Shown here piece by piece: positions 18,665 through 26,489 of a DNA stretch of 64,000 nt. Position 1 is the stretch's first letter. Every line of letters begins with the position of its first letter. The translations under genes were made by a program, and so were the position numbers. Source of the DNA: an uncultured Bacteroidales bacterium (GTDB lineage Bacteria > Bacteroidota > Bacteroidia > Bacteroidales > SZUA-534); the NCBI GenBank assembly GCA_902790595.1, contig CADASL010000001.1, positions 62,001-126,000 on the forward strand, written 5' to 3'. The notes under the pieces are model-generated. The model had not been told where the DNA came from. It made no database searches and worked only from the letters and a program-made list of their open reading frames with translations.

Positions 18665-18772
18665 ATAGTTATTTATTTGACGCAAAAGTATGATTTTCTT
18701 TTAATTTTGCCCCGCATTATTTTTTTGCCAAACAGATTGTTTTTCGTATTCTTGCTAAACAAATTGATTTTT

Positions 18773-19039
18773 ATGCAATCAGCAATAAATTATCAGGATA
18801 TGTCGGCGGTTGAAGCACTATGGACGCTCTACCAACAGCAGTCGGAGCGTGTGCGCAAGGCCTTCCGCAGCCGCATAGCGCAGGAAGAGACCGAGGAAAA
18901 GCCGTGCATCAGCGAGGCGGAAGCCAAAGCATTGACTTTGCAGCGCGGACGCGACATCAAGGCTGGACGCTCGAAACTAATTGCCCACGATACGGTTATG
19001 CACGAAATGGAGCAAATGATTTCCAACTATGGAAATTGA
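18773..19039 (+). CDS. Antitoxin of a ParDE/RelBE-type module
   Basis: 88 residues from ATG 18773. Short, charged and helical (MSAVEALWTLYQQQSERVRKAFRSR, then ISEAEAKALTLQRGRDIKAGRS), ending 11 bp inside the toxin gene. The position and size are those of an antitoxin that binds the ParE-fold toxin and represses the shared promoter. The N-terminal DNA-binding type cannot be assigned confidently. The upstream 88 bp are shared with the divergent TPR lipoprotein gene. Confidence 0.75.
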   Translation: MQSAINYQDMSAVEALWTLYQQQSERVRKAFRSRIAQEETEEKPCISEAEAKALTLQRGRDIKAGRSKLIAHDTVMHEMEQMISNYGN

Positions 19040-19340
19040 GTGGAGTGAGCAATCGCGTGACGACCTGCGCAATATACTGTTGTATGTTGCCGAAAACTTT
19101 GGTCGCCGCACGGCCGAAGCGGTGTTGGCCGATATTCGCAGCCGTGCCAATTTGCTGAAAGACTTCCCAATGTCGGGACGTGTTTTTGTAAAAGACCCCG
19201 AACAAGGTATCATCTACCGTTCAATCACCACCAAACTGAACAAAATAGTATATTTCATTGACGGCGAGACGATAGTTATTGTCACTGTGTGGCAGAACCG
19301 CCGCGACATTGGTCGTCTAAAGAAACAATTAGCACAATAG
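19029..19340 (+). CDS. ParE/RelE-fold toxin
   Basis: 103 residues. MEIEWSEQSRDDLRNILLYVAENFGRRTAEAVLADIRSRANLLKDFP matches the helical N-terminal half of ParE toxins, and RSITTKLNKIVYFIDGETIVIVTVWQNRRD is the C-terminal beta-sheet with the usual W/R pattern. ParE acts on gyrase; RelE-fold members cleave mRNA; the sequence favours ParE. The gene overlaps the antitoxin by 11 bp, in the normal antitoxin-first order, and is followed by a terminator at 19353. Confidence 0.88.
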   Translation: MEIEWSEQSRDDLRNILLYVAENFGRRTAEAVLADIRSRANLLKDFPMSGRVFVKDPEQGIIYRSITTKLNKIVYFIDGETIVIVTVWQNRRDIGRLKKQLAQ

Positions 19341-19352
19341 AAAATGGTAAAA

Positions 19353-19377
19353 AACAGGACCGAAATCCTGTTTTTTT
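19353..19377 (+). terminator. Terminator after the toxin-antitoxin pair
   Basis: Stem AACAGGA (19353-19359) with TCCTGTT (19366-19372), followed by a T-run to 19377. Confidence 0.8.
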
Positions 19378-19854
19378 GTGCTTCCAATTCTGTACTTTCC
19401 CATACTTTTCTTGAAAAATCCGCCGCCGCCCGCCAAAAAGTCCCGTTCCCGAACCGAAAACACGGCTTTGTAAAATGCTGATTATCATTGGTGTTGGAAA
19501 TGTTGCGGTTTTGGTACATCTTAATAATCAGCCGATTAGCCCAAAAGGCGGTTTTTAGAGTGTCTTTCTGACACAAATTTCAGCAAAAAATCAAAAAAAA
19601 TACGAGTGCCGATTCCGGGCTTATAAGCCTGACTATCAGTGTGTAACAATACGGCAACGCTGTTAAGATTTTGCCGTTTGAAACCACTTATCGGCTTGAA
19701 TATCAGTAATATAAACGGCAACGCGCGTGTGAAAACACTGAACATCAATCGATTAACTGCTGTAGATTTGTCAGTGAAGTCAGTTGACAATGGACAATGG
19801 ACAGTTGAAGGAATTAGTGAACAAACATTAAATAACAATTAAAAACTTAAAAAA
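19378..19854 (+). promoter_or_regulatory. Long leader of the first outer-membrane barrel gene
   Basis: 477 bp without a convincing gene. It holds CTTTGTAAAATGCTGATTATCA (19466-19487) and TTGGTAC (19511-19517), which recur as CTTTGTAAAA, TGCTGATTATCA and TTGGCAC before the second barrel gene, so it probably contains a shared promoter/operator. Near 19791 there is a short heptamer run (ACAATGG ACAATGG ACAGTTG). The leader ends in AACTTAAAAAAATGAAA, the normal start context here. Confidence 0.5.
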
Positions 19855-22194
19855 ATGAAAAGATTAGTTTCAGCAGTTTTGGCGACCTTGTTTGGCGCGC
19901 AGATTGCAACCGCACAACAGACAATCAACGGACGCATCACCGACGGTGAGGCTCAACCTGTTGAATTTGCAAACATTATTCTAATGGCCGCCGACTCGGC
20001 ATTCTTGGGCGGCACAGTGTCGGACCTTGAGGGGCGCTTCACGCTTGCGCAACCCGCCAACGCACACTATATTAGTATATCGAGCATCGGCTACGAGCGT
20101 TTCTTGAAACCGATTGCTGAAGTGGCTGATTTTCAGAACATCACGCTGAACGCGGAATCGACCGAACTTGGCGAGGTGACGGTGAAGGCCATCGCGCCGA
20201 AGACGCAACTGAAAGACGGCGCAATGGTGACAACCGTGCAGGGCACCACGCTTTCGCGGACGGCCAGCACCACGCGAATGCTGTCGAACATTCCAGGAAT
20301 CATCAGCCGCAACGGAAATCTTGAAGTCATCGGCCGCGGCACACCCGAAATCTACATCAACAACCGCAAGGTGCGCGATTGGAACGAGTTGGAAACGCTG
20401 TCGCCTGAAAACATTAAGAATGTGGAAGTTATATCGTCACCAGGGGCACGCTACGACGCTTCGGTGACATCGGTGGTGCGCATCACAACCATCGCGCCCA
20501 CGGGCGAAGGCATCGGCTTCTCGCTTGAGTCGAGTTTCGGCCAGGGCTTCCGCGACTACACCCGCTGCTACCAGGAAAAGGCCAACTTCAACTATCGCAA
20601 AAACGGTTTCGACCTGTTCGCCAACTTCCGCGCCGACATCAACCAGAAGACGGGCAATCGAATGGACATCTACACCCTTAACAATTCCGACCACCGTTGG
20701 GAAACCAACAACTCGATTAAGGGCACGCAGAAAAACCAGATTGTGCCGACCACCTTCGGGCTCAACTACCAGATTGACGAGCGCAACTCGGTGGGCGCGC
20801 AGTTCACCCACAAAACCGTTATGAATGAGAAAACCAACGCCCGAAACACGCTCGACGTTATGCGCGACGGACAATTTTTCGACCACATTCTGACGCAGAC
20901 CGAAGAGCGCCGCACCCACGATTTTGAGAACGACCTGAACGCCTATTTCAATGGTGCGATTGGCGACTTCACAATCGATTTTAATGCCGACTTTGTTTAC
21001 AATCCTACTGAAAAAGAAGGCGTTACACCAGAAGAGAGCGACAACTACGACGACCGCAACATTGTAACAACCAACAGCGTGCTGAACAAGTTGGCGGCGC
21101 AGAAACTTGTTGTGGGACACGAACTTTTGGGCGGCCGCATCGACGTTGGCGCCGAGGCCACCTTCACCAACCGCACCGACGAGACTTCGAGCAACCTTGA
21201 AGAGTTTGTGCCGTCGGTGAGCAGCGAGGCGCGGCAGAAGGCCATTGCGGGTTTTGCCGAGTACAAACGCACTTTCGCCCAGAAATACAGCCTTACGGCG
21301 GGCCTGCGCTACGAGCATCTGAACCTTGACTTCTACAACAACGGCCAACTTGACAACGAGGCTTCGACGGTCTATAGCGAACTGTTCCCGTCGGTGACGT
21401 TCAGCGGGGTATTTGGCAAAATGATTCAGTTGCAATTCGCTTATAATGAGAAGATTTCGCGCCCGTCGTACTTCAGTATGAGCAACAACGTGACCTACGC
21501 GAGCCGCTACCTGCAGCAGAAGGGCAACCCCACGCTGAAGCCGACCATCATCCGCTCGGCCGAACTGACGGCAACGCTCGTGGTGCTTCAGTTGAAGGCC
21601 ATCTACACGCACAATAAGAACCACTACATACAGTATCAGGTTGTTAATGAGGAACATCCAGAGTCGGAAGTTCTGCATTGGATAAACCTTGACAAACCGA
21701 CGCTGAACCTGCAGGTTGCCACCCAACTGCCATTGGGCATCTACAAGCCGACAATCGCCTATTTCGTTATGAAACAATGGATTGACGACATTGAGTCGGA
21801 AGGCAGAATGGTGTCGTGCAACAAGCCGATTCAGGGATTTATGTTCAACAACTCGGTTGAACTGAAGAGCGGTTGGCTGTTTGAGTTGAACACGCAGTTC
21901 CTTGGCAAAGGCGGCTGCCAGGATTTGGTTGAGTTGCGCAACCGCACTCTCGACGTCAACTTCTATGTTCATAAATCGTTCTTTAACAAGGCTTTGAACA
22001 TCGAGGCGGGCATCAGCGACATCTTTGAGAAGGGCGACAACAAAGTCAAACTCTACAAGCAGTCGGGCTATCTTGAGCAGACAAACACCTACGACCGCCG
22101 CCGCTTCTCGGTGAGCGTGAAGTACAACTTCAACCCCGCAAAGAGCAAATACAAAGGCACCGGCGCAGGAAACGACGAGAAGAGCAGACTTTAA
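19855..22194 (+). CDS. Outer-membrane beta-barrel protein with carboxypeptidase-like N-terminal domain (TonB-receptor-like), paralogue 1
   Basis: 779 residues. Signal peptide MKRLVSAVLATLFGAQIATA. A carboxypeptidase-regulatory-like beta-sandwich spans about 22-100 (INGRITDGEAQPVEFANIIL), a plug-like domain about 120-215 (RMLSNIPGIISRNGNLEVIGRGTPEIYINNRKVRD, then SSPGARYDASVTSVVRI), then a large barrel (outer-membrane barrel family 3 type). It ends KYKGTGAGNDEKSRL, a C-terminal phrase common to this family instead of a terminal aromatic. It is the same length as the paralogue 546 bp downstream. Role: outer-membrane transport or secretion partner of unknown substrate. Confidence 0.87.
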   Translation: MKRLVSAVLATLFGAQIATAQQTINGRITDGEAQPVEFANIILMAADSAFLGGTVSDLEGRFTLAQPANAHYISISSIGYERFLKPIAEVADFQNITLNAESTELGEVTVKAIAPKTQLKDGAMVTTVQGTTLSRTASTTRMLSNIPGIISRNGNLEVIGRGTPEIYINNRKVRDWNELETLSPENIKNVEVISSPGARYDASVTSVVRITTIAPTGEGIGFSLESSFGQGFRDYTRCYQEKANFNYRKNGFDLFANFRADINQKTGNRMDIYTLNNSDHRWETNNSIKGTQKNQIVPTTFGLNYQIDERNSVGAQFTHKTVMNEKTNARNTLDVMRDGQFFDHILTQTEERRTHDFENDLNAYFNGAIGDFTIDFNADFVYNPTEKEGVTPEESDNYDDRNIVTTNSVLNKLAAQKLVVGHELLGGRIDVGAEATFTNRTDETSSNLEEFVPSVSSEARQKAIAGFAEYKRTFAQKYSLTAGLRYEHLNLDFYNNGQLDNEASTVYSELFPSVTFSGVFGKMIQLQFAYNEKISRPSYFSMSNNVTYASRYLQQKGNPTLKPTIIRSAELTATLVVLQLKAIYTHNKNHYIQYQVVNEEHPESEVLHWINLDKPTLNLQVATQLPLGIYKPTIAYFVMKQWIDDIESEGRMVSCNKPIQGFMFNNSVELKSGWLFELNTQFLGKGGCQDLVELRNRTLDVNFYVHKSFFNKALNIEAGISDIFEKGDNKVKLYKQSGYLEQTNTYDRRRFSVSVKYNFNPAKSKYKGTGAGNDEKSRL

Positions 22195-22196
22195 TT

Positions 22197-22270
22197 AAGG
22201 ATTGAAGGATTGAAGGATTGAATGAGAGAATAACTGAAGGATTGAATAATTGAAGGATTGAATGAAAGAG
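22197..22270 (+). repeat. Tandem GATTGAAG octamer repeat
   Basis: Imperfect 8-bp repeats of the form AGGATTGA just after the stop of the first barrel gene. The same repeat occurs at 52001-52020 and, inverted, at 55014-55055. Confidence 0.8.
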
Positions 22271-22348
22271 AATTAATCATCATAAAAGTTTTTTTGCACG
22301 GTTGGAAGGGTTGGCAACCCCGACTCTTCCAACTTTATAAGGAAGAAA

Positions 22349-22448
22349 CTGTAAAGCATCTGTAAACTCACTGTAAAGGATTTTACAATTTCTTACACTT
22401 TGTAAAAATCAAACTTTGCTGATTATCAACAAAATAAAGTTTTGGCAC
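22349..22448 (+). promoter_or_regulatory. Phased operator array and probable promoter upstream of the mini-genes
   Basis: Three identical CTGTAAA boxes start at 22349, 22360 and 22371, exactly 11 bp apart, the geometry of OmpR/PhoB-family response-regulator sites. They are followed by a perfect inverted repeat TTTTACAA (22381-22388) / TTGTAAAA (22400-22407), then TGCTGATTATCA (22417-22428) and TTGGCAC (22442-22448), both also found before paralogue 1. The regulator is not encoded in sight. The operator reading is inference from spacing. Confidence 0.6.
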
Positions 22449-22511
22449 AGACGGTGTAATATCATTGGCACGAGAATGAACTTAAAATTTTAACTAATAA
22501 AACTTAAAACT

Positions 22512-22613
22512 ATGATTATTACAGCAAACCGTTTGGAATCGTGGCGCAGAAGCAACCGCCGCAATCACTTGGCAAAGGCATCGGCACAAATTGCCAAAAC
22601 AATCAAAAAGTAA
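22512..22613 (+). CDS. Cationic mini-protein, 33 residues (copy 1 of a tandem pair)
   Basis: ATG 22512 to TAA 22613. It reads MIITANRLESWRRSNRRNHL followed by AKASAQIAKTIKK. Five Arg, four Lys and one Glu give a net charge near +8. There is no signal peptide, double-glycine leader or cysteine. The start context ACTTAAAACTATG fits this genome. A second copy starts exactly 129 bp later, with 18 identical residues in the first 24; two of the codon differences are silent. The Arg-rich WRRSNRRN core on a likely amphipathic helix could bind nucleic acid or membranes. Not recognised as any described family. Confidence 0.6.
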   Translation: MIITANRLESWRRSNRRNHLAKASAQIAKTIKK

Positions 22614-22640
22614 AACGTTAACAATTAAACACTTACAACT

Positions 22641-22736
22641 ATGATTAATTCAGCAAACCGTTTGGAATCGTGGCGCAGAAGCAACCGCCGCAATCAATTG
22701 GCAAAAGCATCAGTTAGAACTTCAAAAAGACGTTAA
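22641..22736 (+). CDS. Cationic mini-protein, 31 residues (copy 2 of a tandem pair)
   Basis: ATG 22641 to TAA 22736. It reads MINSANRLESWRRSNRRNQL followed by AKASVRTSKRR. Eight Arg, two Lys and one Glu make it about +9. Its stop lies 4 bp before the upstream candidate start of the second barrel gene (22741) and 19 bp before the preferred one (22756), so it is part of the same transcript and may be translationally coupled. The N-terminal 24 residues match copy 1 closely and the tail has diverged while staying basic. Confidence 0.6.
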   Translation: MINSANRLESWRRSNRRNQLAKASVRTSKRR

Positions 22737-22755
22737 CAAAATGCGTAACCAAACA

Positions 22756-25080
22756 ATGAAAAACACATTCACAATTATCGCAACAATAATCATCGGTGCA
22801 AGTCAAATGGCTAATGCACAAACCATTAACGGTACAATCCGTGACGAAAACGCCAATCCCGTGCCATTTGCCAACGTTATCCTGCTGAAGGGCGACTCGA
22901 CATTTGTGACGGGTGCGGTGAGCAGTGACGACGGGCACTTTGCGGTTGAGCGCAAAGCCGGTGCGCAATTAATTAAAATAACGAGCGTCGGCTATGAGAT
23001 CTTTTGTCGCCAGATTGCTGACATTCAGGATTTCGACAACATTGTAATCAATAGTCAGACAACTGAGTTGAACGAAGTTACGGTGAAGGCGGCTCAGATA
23101 ATTACCAAATTGAAAGGTACATCGTTGGTAACAAACGTTGCGGGAACTATTCTGTCGAGCAAGACAAGCACGATGCGTATGCTTGGCCAAATTCCCGGAT
23201 TGTGTCCAGCTGCAGGCGGTACAGTCACCGTGCTTGGAAAAGGCGCGCCTATTTATTACATCAACAACCGAAAGGTGAGCGATGCCCGCGAGCTTGATGA
23301 ACTTTTGCCTGAGAACATCAAAGATGTTGAGGTCATTGCGTCGCCGGGCGCCAAATATCCGTCGGGAACGGGTGCGGTGGTACGCATTAACACGGTGAAG
23401 CCTACGGGTGAGGGCTTTGGGTTCTATGGACGCCACTACGGTGCCGCCAACTCGAAAAATCTCATTACCGATAATCTTTTGAATATCAATTATCGGAAAA
23501 AGAATCTCGATTTGTTCGTTTCGGGGCGTTATCTGTACGACGACAATATCACCGATATGGAATCAGAGACACTCAACAACTCGAATCACAAATGGGTTAC
23601 CAAAAGTGTGAGCAGCGGGGAAAACGAGCACGATTATGTTCCGCTAAGTGTCGGATTCAACTATCAGATTAACAGCAATCATTCGCTTGGTGCGAAGGCT
23701 ACGGGAGCATTCTCGACTTTGAATCGGAATAGATTCGAAAATACGCTCACATCGTACTGCGATGACGCAGAGTACGACAAACTTGACCTTAAAAAAAACG
23801 TTGAGTACCAATACCGTCCAAACTTGAATGATATGAACGCCTACTACAGCGGAAAAATCGGCGATTTGACTATAGATTTCAACACCGATTATGTGTCGAC
23901 TAAAACGAAGGAGAAGTCGAACTGCAACGAATTGAGCGCAGACTACGATGACCGCGACATTGTCACCGAAAACGACAGACGGAGCACCCTTTTGGCCCAC
24001 AAGATTGTATTTGGGCATCCGCTTGGCGGCGGCAAAATCGAGTTTGGCGGCGAAACGGTATTCACCGAATACACCGACAATATGAGTAGCCAAAGTCAGG
24101 AATTCGTGCCATCGTCTGAAAGCCATTCCGAGCAGAAAGATATCGCAGCGTTCATTGAGTATCAACGTAATATATCAAAAATGACACTTAATGCCGGCTT
24201 GCGTTACGAGTATGTCGATTACGATTTCTTTCATAACAATATCCGCAACGAAAACGCGTCTTGCGTCAATAATCAACTTTCACCAACGTTGTCTGTTTCG
24301 GGCGAATTGGGACCAGTCAGAATGTCGCTGACCTATAGTGACCGAATCCGTCGGCCATCGTATGGCAGTATGGGCAATTATCTGAATTACATTAGCCGAT
24401 ACTCTTACAGCAAGGGCAATCCGGACATCAAACCATCATTTTCACACGAATTTGCGCTGTCGTCGGCATATAAGTTCTTTCAGGCCGGCGCCACTTACAC
24501 GCTGACAATAGATGATTTCAAGTCGTTTTCGATTGTCAATCCCGACAGCCCGGAATCGGTTGTGAGAACATCGTTCAACATTGGAACAACATCGAAACTT
24601 ATGCTGTTTTTCTCAACGCAACCGTCGTTTGGCATTTACCGTCCAAGTCTTAATCTCAATTGTGGATTGCAATGGCTTGAAGTTGAATCGCAGGGTGTGA
24701 CGGAAAAACTGCACAAACCGGCTTTTTGGGGCAGTTTCGCGAACAGGTTTGTATTAGAGTCGGGATGGAATTTCGAGATGAATATTTTTTTCCAAAGCAA
24801 CGGACATAGTGGGTATAATCTTCAGAAAAGGATAGTTAGAGCGGATGCCAATATCAATAAGTCGTTTTTCAAGAACGCCCTGCGTGTTGAAGTGGGTCTT
24901 GATGACATTTTCCACAGTTACATTGCTAAGAATAAGGAATACAGCGAGTCGGGATTTGACGATACGCGCTTCGACTATAATCAACATATGATAAATGCAA
25001 CTATCATATACAACATTAATCCGTCGCAGAACAAGTACAAAGGAACCGGCGCAGGAAATGCAGAGAAGAGCAGACTTTAA
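22756..25080 (+). CDS. Outer-membrane beta-barrel protein with carboxypeptidase-like domain (TonB-receptor-like), paralogue 2
   Basis: 774 residues from ATG 22756; ATG 22741 is an alternative giving 779. Signal peptide MKNTFTIIATIIIGASQMANA. It has the same architecture as paralogue 1: a beta-sandwich INGTIRDENANPVPFANVILL, a plug RMLGQIPGLCPAAGGTVTVLGKG with YYINNRKVSDARELDEL, SPGAKYPSGTGAVVRIN, a barrel, and the ending KYKGTGAGNAEKSRL. Its codon use is visibly less GC-rich than paralogue 1, so the pair is an old duplication or one copy came from elsewhere. It directly follows the cationic mini-genes. Confidence 0.87.
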   Translation: MKNTFTIIATIIIGASQMANAQTINGTIRDENANPVPFANVILLKGDSTFVTGAVSSDDGHFAVERKAGAQLIKITSVGYEIFCRQIADIQDFDNIVINSQTTELNEVTVKAAQIITKLKGTSLVTNVAGTILSSKTSTMRMLGQIPGLCPAAGGTVTVLGKGAPIYYINNRKVSDARELDELLPENIKDVEVIASPGAKYPSGTGAVVRINTVKPTGEGFGFYGRHYGAANSKNLITDNLLNINYRKKNLDLFVSGRYLYDDNITDMESETLNNSNHKWVTKSVSSGENEHDYVPLSVGFNYQINSNHSLGAKATGAFSTLNRNRFENTLTSYCDDAEYDKLDLKKNVEYQYRPNLNDMNAYYSGKIGDLTIDFNTDYVSTKTKEKSNCNELSADYDDRDIVTENDRRSTLLAHKIVFGHPLGGGKIEFGGETVFTEYTDNMSSQSQEFVPSSESHSEQKDIAAFIEYQRNISKMTLNAGLRYEYVDYDFFHNNIRNENASCVNNQLSPTLSVSGELGPVRMSLTYSDRIRRPSYGSMGNYLNYISRYSYSKGNPDIKPSFSHEFALSSAYKFFQAGATYTLTIDDFKSFSIVNPDSPESVVRTSFNIGTTSKLMLFFSTQPSFGIYRPSLNLNCGLQWLEVESQGVTEKLHKPAFWGSFANRFVLESGWNFEMNIFFQSNGHSGYNLQKRIVRADANINKSFFKNALRVEVGLDDIFHSYIAKNKEYSESGFDDTRFDYNQHMINATIIYNINPSQNKYKGTGAGNAEKSRL

Positions 25081-25144
25081 CTAAATTTGAAGACAACAAG
25101 TCATACTTTACGAGTAATCATAAAAACAAGAAAAACATATTATT

Positions 25145-26428
25145 ATGAGATACAATCTATTAACAACAAGCATTTTGGCAGGGGCAATTATTTTTTCGGC
25201 TTGCGGCTGTAACGCAAGTGGCACTGCAAGTAAAAATCCATCACCATTCGCCGGCAATTGGTACGGAACCATTAACGCCGGCGGAATTAATATTGATTTG
25301 ACAATCTACATTGATGAAGCGGGGAAATCCATTCTGCTCGACATTCCGCAACAAAATGCGAATGATATTCCGCTCGCAATCGATTATATGTCAACCGATT
25401 CGTTGGCATTCAGTCTTGCCGAGGCAGGATTGAGTTATCGCGGACGGCTCACATCGGACAGCACTATCAACGGCACATTTGAGCAACAGGGAATGAAATT
25501 GAAATTGGATTTTGTGCGGGGTGAACTTGGCGACAAACCAGAGCGCGTCAGTCCGCAAGAACCGCAGCCGCCCTTCAACTACGAGGTGCTCGAAGTGTTT
25601 TTCGAGAACAAAGCCGCAAAAGTTGTTCTTGCGGGTACGCTCATCTACCCCGAGGGCTTTCAAAAAGGCCAAAAAGTGCCTGTTGTGCTGATGGTTACGG
25701 GCGGTGGCGACCTTGACCGCGGCAAGACAAAACCGTTCCGCGTGATTACTGATTATTTGGCCCGCAACGGAATCGCCAGTCTGCATTACGACAAGCGTGG
25801 ATGCGGCCTATCGACAGGCGATTTCGCCTCGGCTACAATATCCGATTTTGCCGAAGATGCCGCCTGTGGATTGGATTTTTTGAAAGCGTTAGGCGATTTT
25901 TCGCAAACGGGTGTCATCGGGCATTCTGAAGGCGGCAGTGTGGCCTACATATTGGGTGGCCGCGGCTTAACCGATTTTCTTGTCACTATGGCCGGTCCGG
26001 CAACGCGGATGGATACAATTCTATCGTACCAAATAAACGCTATGATGCAGGCCAGCGGTGTCTCATCAAATCCGGCAATCAGTGTGGTCGAAGCGCGGCT
26101 GATGCTTCTTCAGCAGGATGATTCGCCTTACAACCGGCATATTATCGATTTTAATCCGGCAGCTGATGTGCGAAAGGTTGCGTGTCCGGTTTTTGCGCTG
26201 ATTTGCGACAAAGATTTAAATGTCGACCCCAAAATGACACTTGAATCGCTGAATAAAAACTTGCGGCAAAATCCTCAAAATCAGGTTAAAATATACGAAA
26301 ACCTGAATCATATTTTCCAACACTGCAACCCCGACAATCCGCTCGAAACCACAGATGGCGATGAACTCATCAGTCCCGATGTTCCGGTGGATATTGCGAA
26401 ATGGATTAATGAATTGCGTAATAATTAA
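25145..26428 (+). CDS. Lipoprotein alpha/beta hydrolase
   Basis: 427 residues. Lipoprotein signal with Cys20 (AGAIIFSAC). Residues about 35-130 form a beta-rich N-terminal domain (PFAGNWYGTINAGGINIDLTIYIDE), then an alpha/beta hydrolase core: oxyanion strand VPVVLMVTGGGDLDRG, SLHYDKRGCGLSTG, the nucleophile elbow GHSEGGS with Ser261, an acid in FALICDKDLNVDPK and a likely catalytic His in ENLNHIFQH. The family includes periplasmic/outer-membrane esterases and peptidases of Bacteroidota; substrate unknown. It lies 64 bp after the second barrel gene on the same strand. Confidence 0.87.
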   Translation: MRYNLLTTSILAGAIIFSACGCNASGTASKNPSPFAGNWYGTINAGGINIDLTIYIDEAGKSILLDIPQQNANDIPLAIDYMSTDSLAFSLAEAGLSYRGRLTSDSTINGTFEQQGMKLKLDFVRGELGDKPERVSPQEPQPPFNYEVLEVFFENKAAKVVLAGTLIYPEGFQKGQKVPVVLMVTGGGDLDRGKTKPFRVITDYLARNGIASLHYDKRGCGLSTGDFASATISDFAEDAACGLDFLKALGDFSQTGVIGHSEGGSVAYILGGRGLTDFLVTMAGPATRMDTILSYQINAMMQASGVSSNPAISVVEARLMLLQQDDSPYNRHIIDFNPAADVRKVACPVFALICDKDLNVDPKMTLESLNKNLRQNPQNQVKIYENLNHIFQHCNPDNPLETTDGDELISPDVPVDIAKWINELRNN

Positions 26429-26489
26429 ACAGGCATTATAGTTCTTGAAATATGAAATTGTAAATTCGAAAACTTAAAAACTTTAAACA

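Noticed and set aside
18683..18690. TACTTTTG (minus strand) as -7 promoter box of the TPR lipoprotein gene
   Set aside because: The box matches TAnnTTTG, but no -33 TTTG lies at the right distance.
19639..19842. Small plus-strand frame of 67 codons before the first barrel gene
   Set aside because: It runs through an ACAATGG repeat and leader sequence, has no codon bias, and does not resemble the cationic mini-genes.
20437..21972. Long open frame (511 codons) on the minus strand inside the first barrel gene
   Set aside because: It is the antisense of a well-supported barrel gene in a GC-rich stretch; no family motif and no start context.
22442..22460. Sigma-54 promoter (TTGGCAC as -24 element) before the mini-genes
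   Set aside because: The -12 position reads GTGT instead of TTGC, and the equivalent site before the first paralogue (19511) has no -12 match at all.
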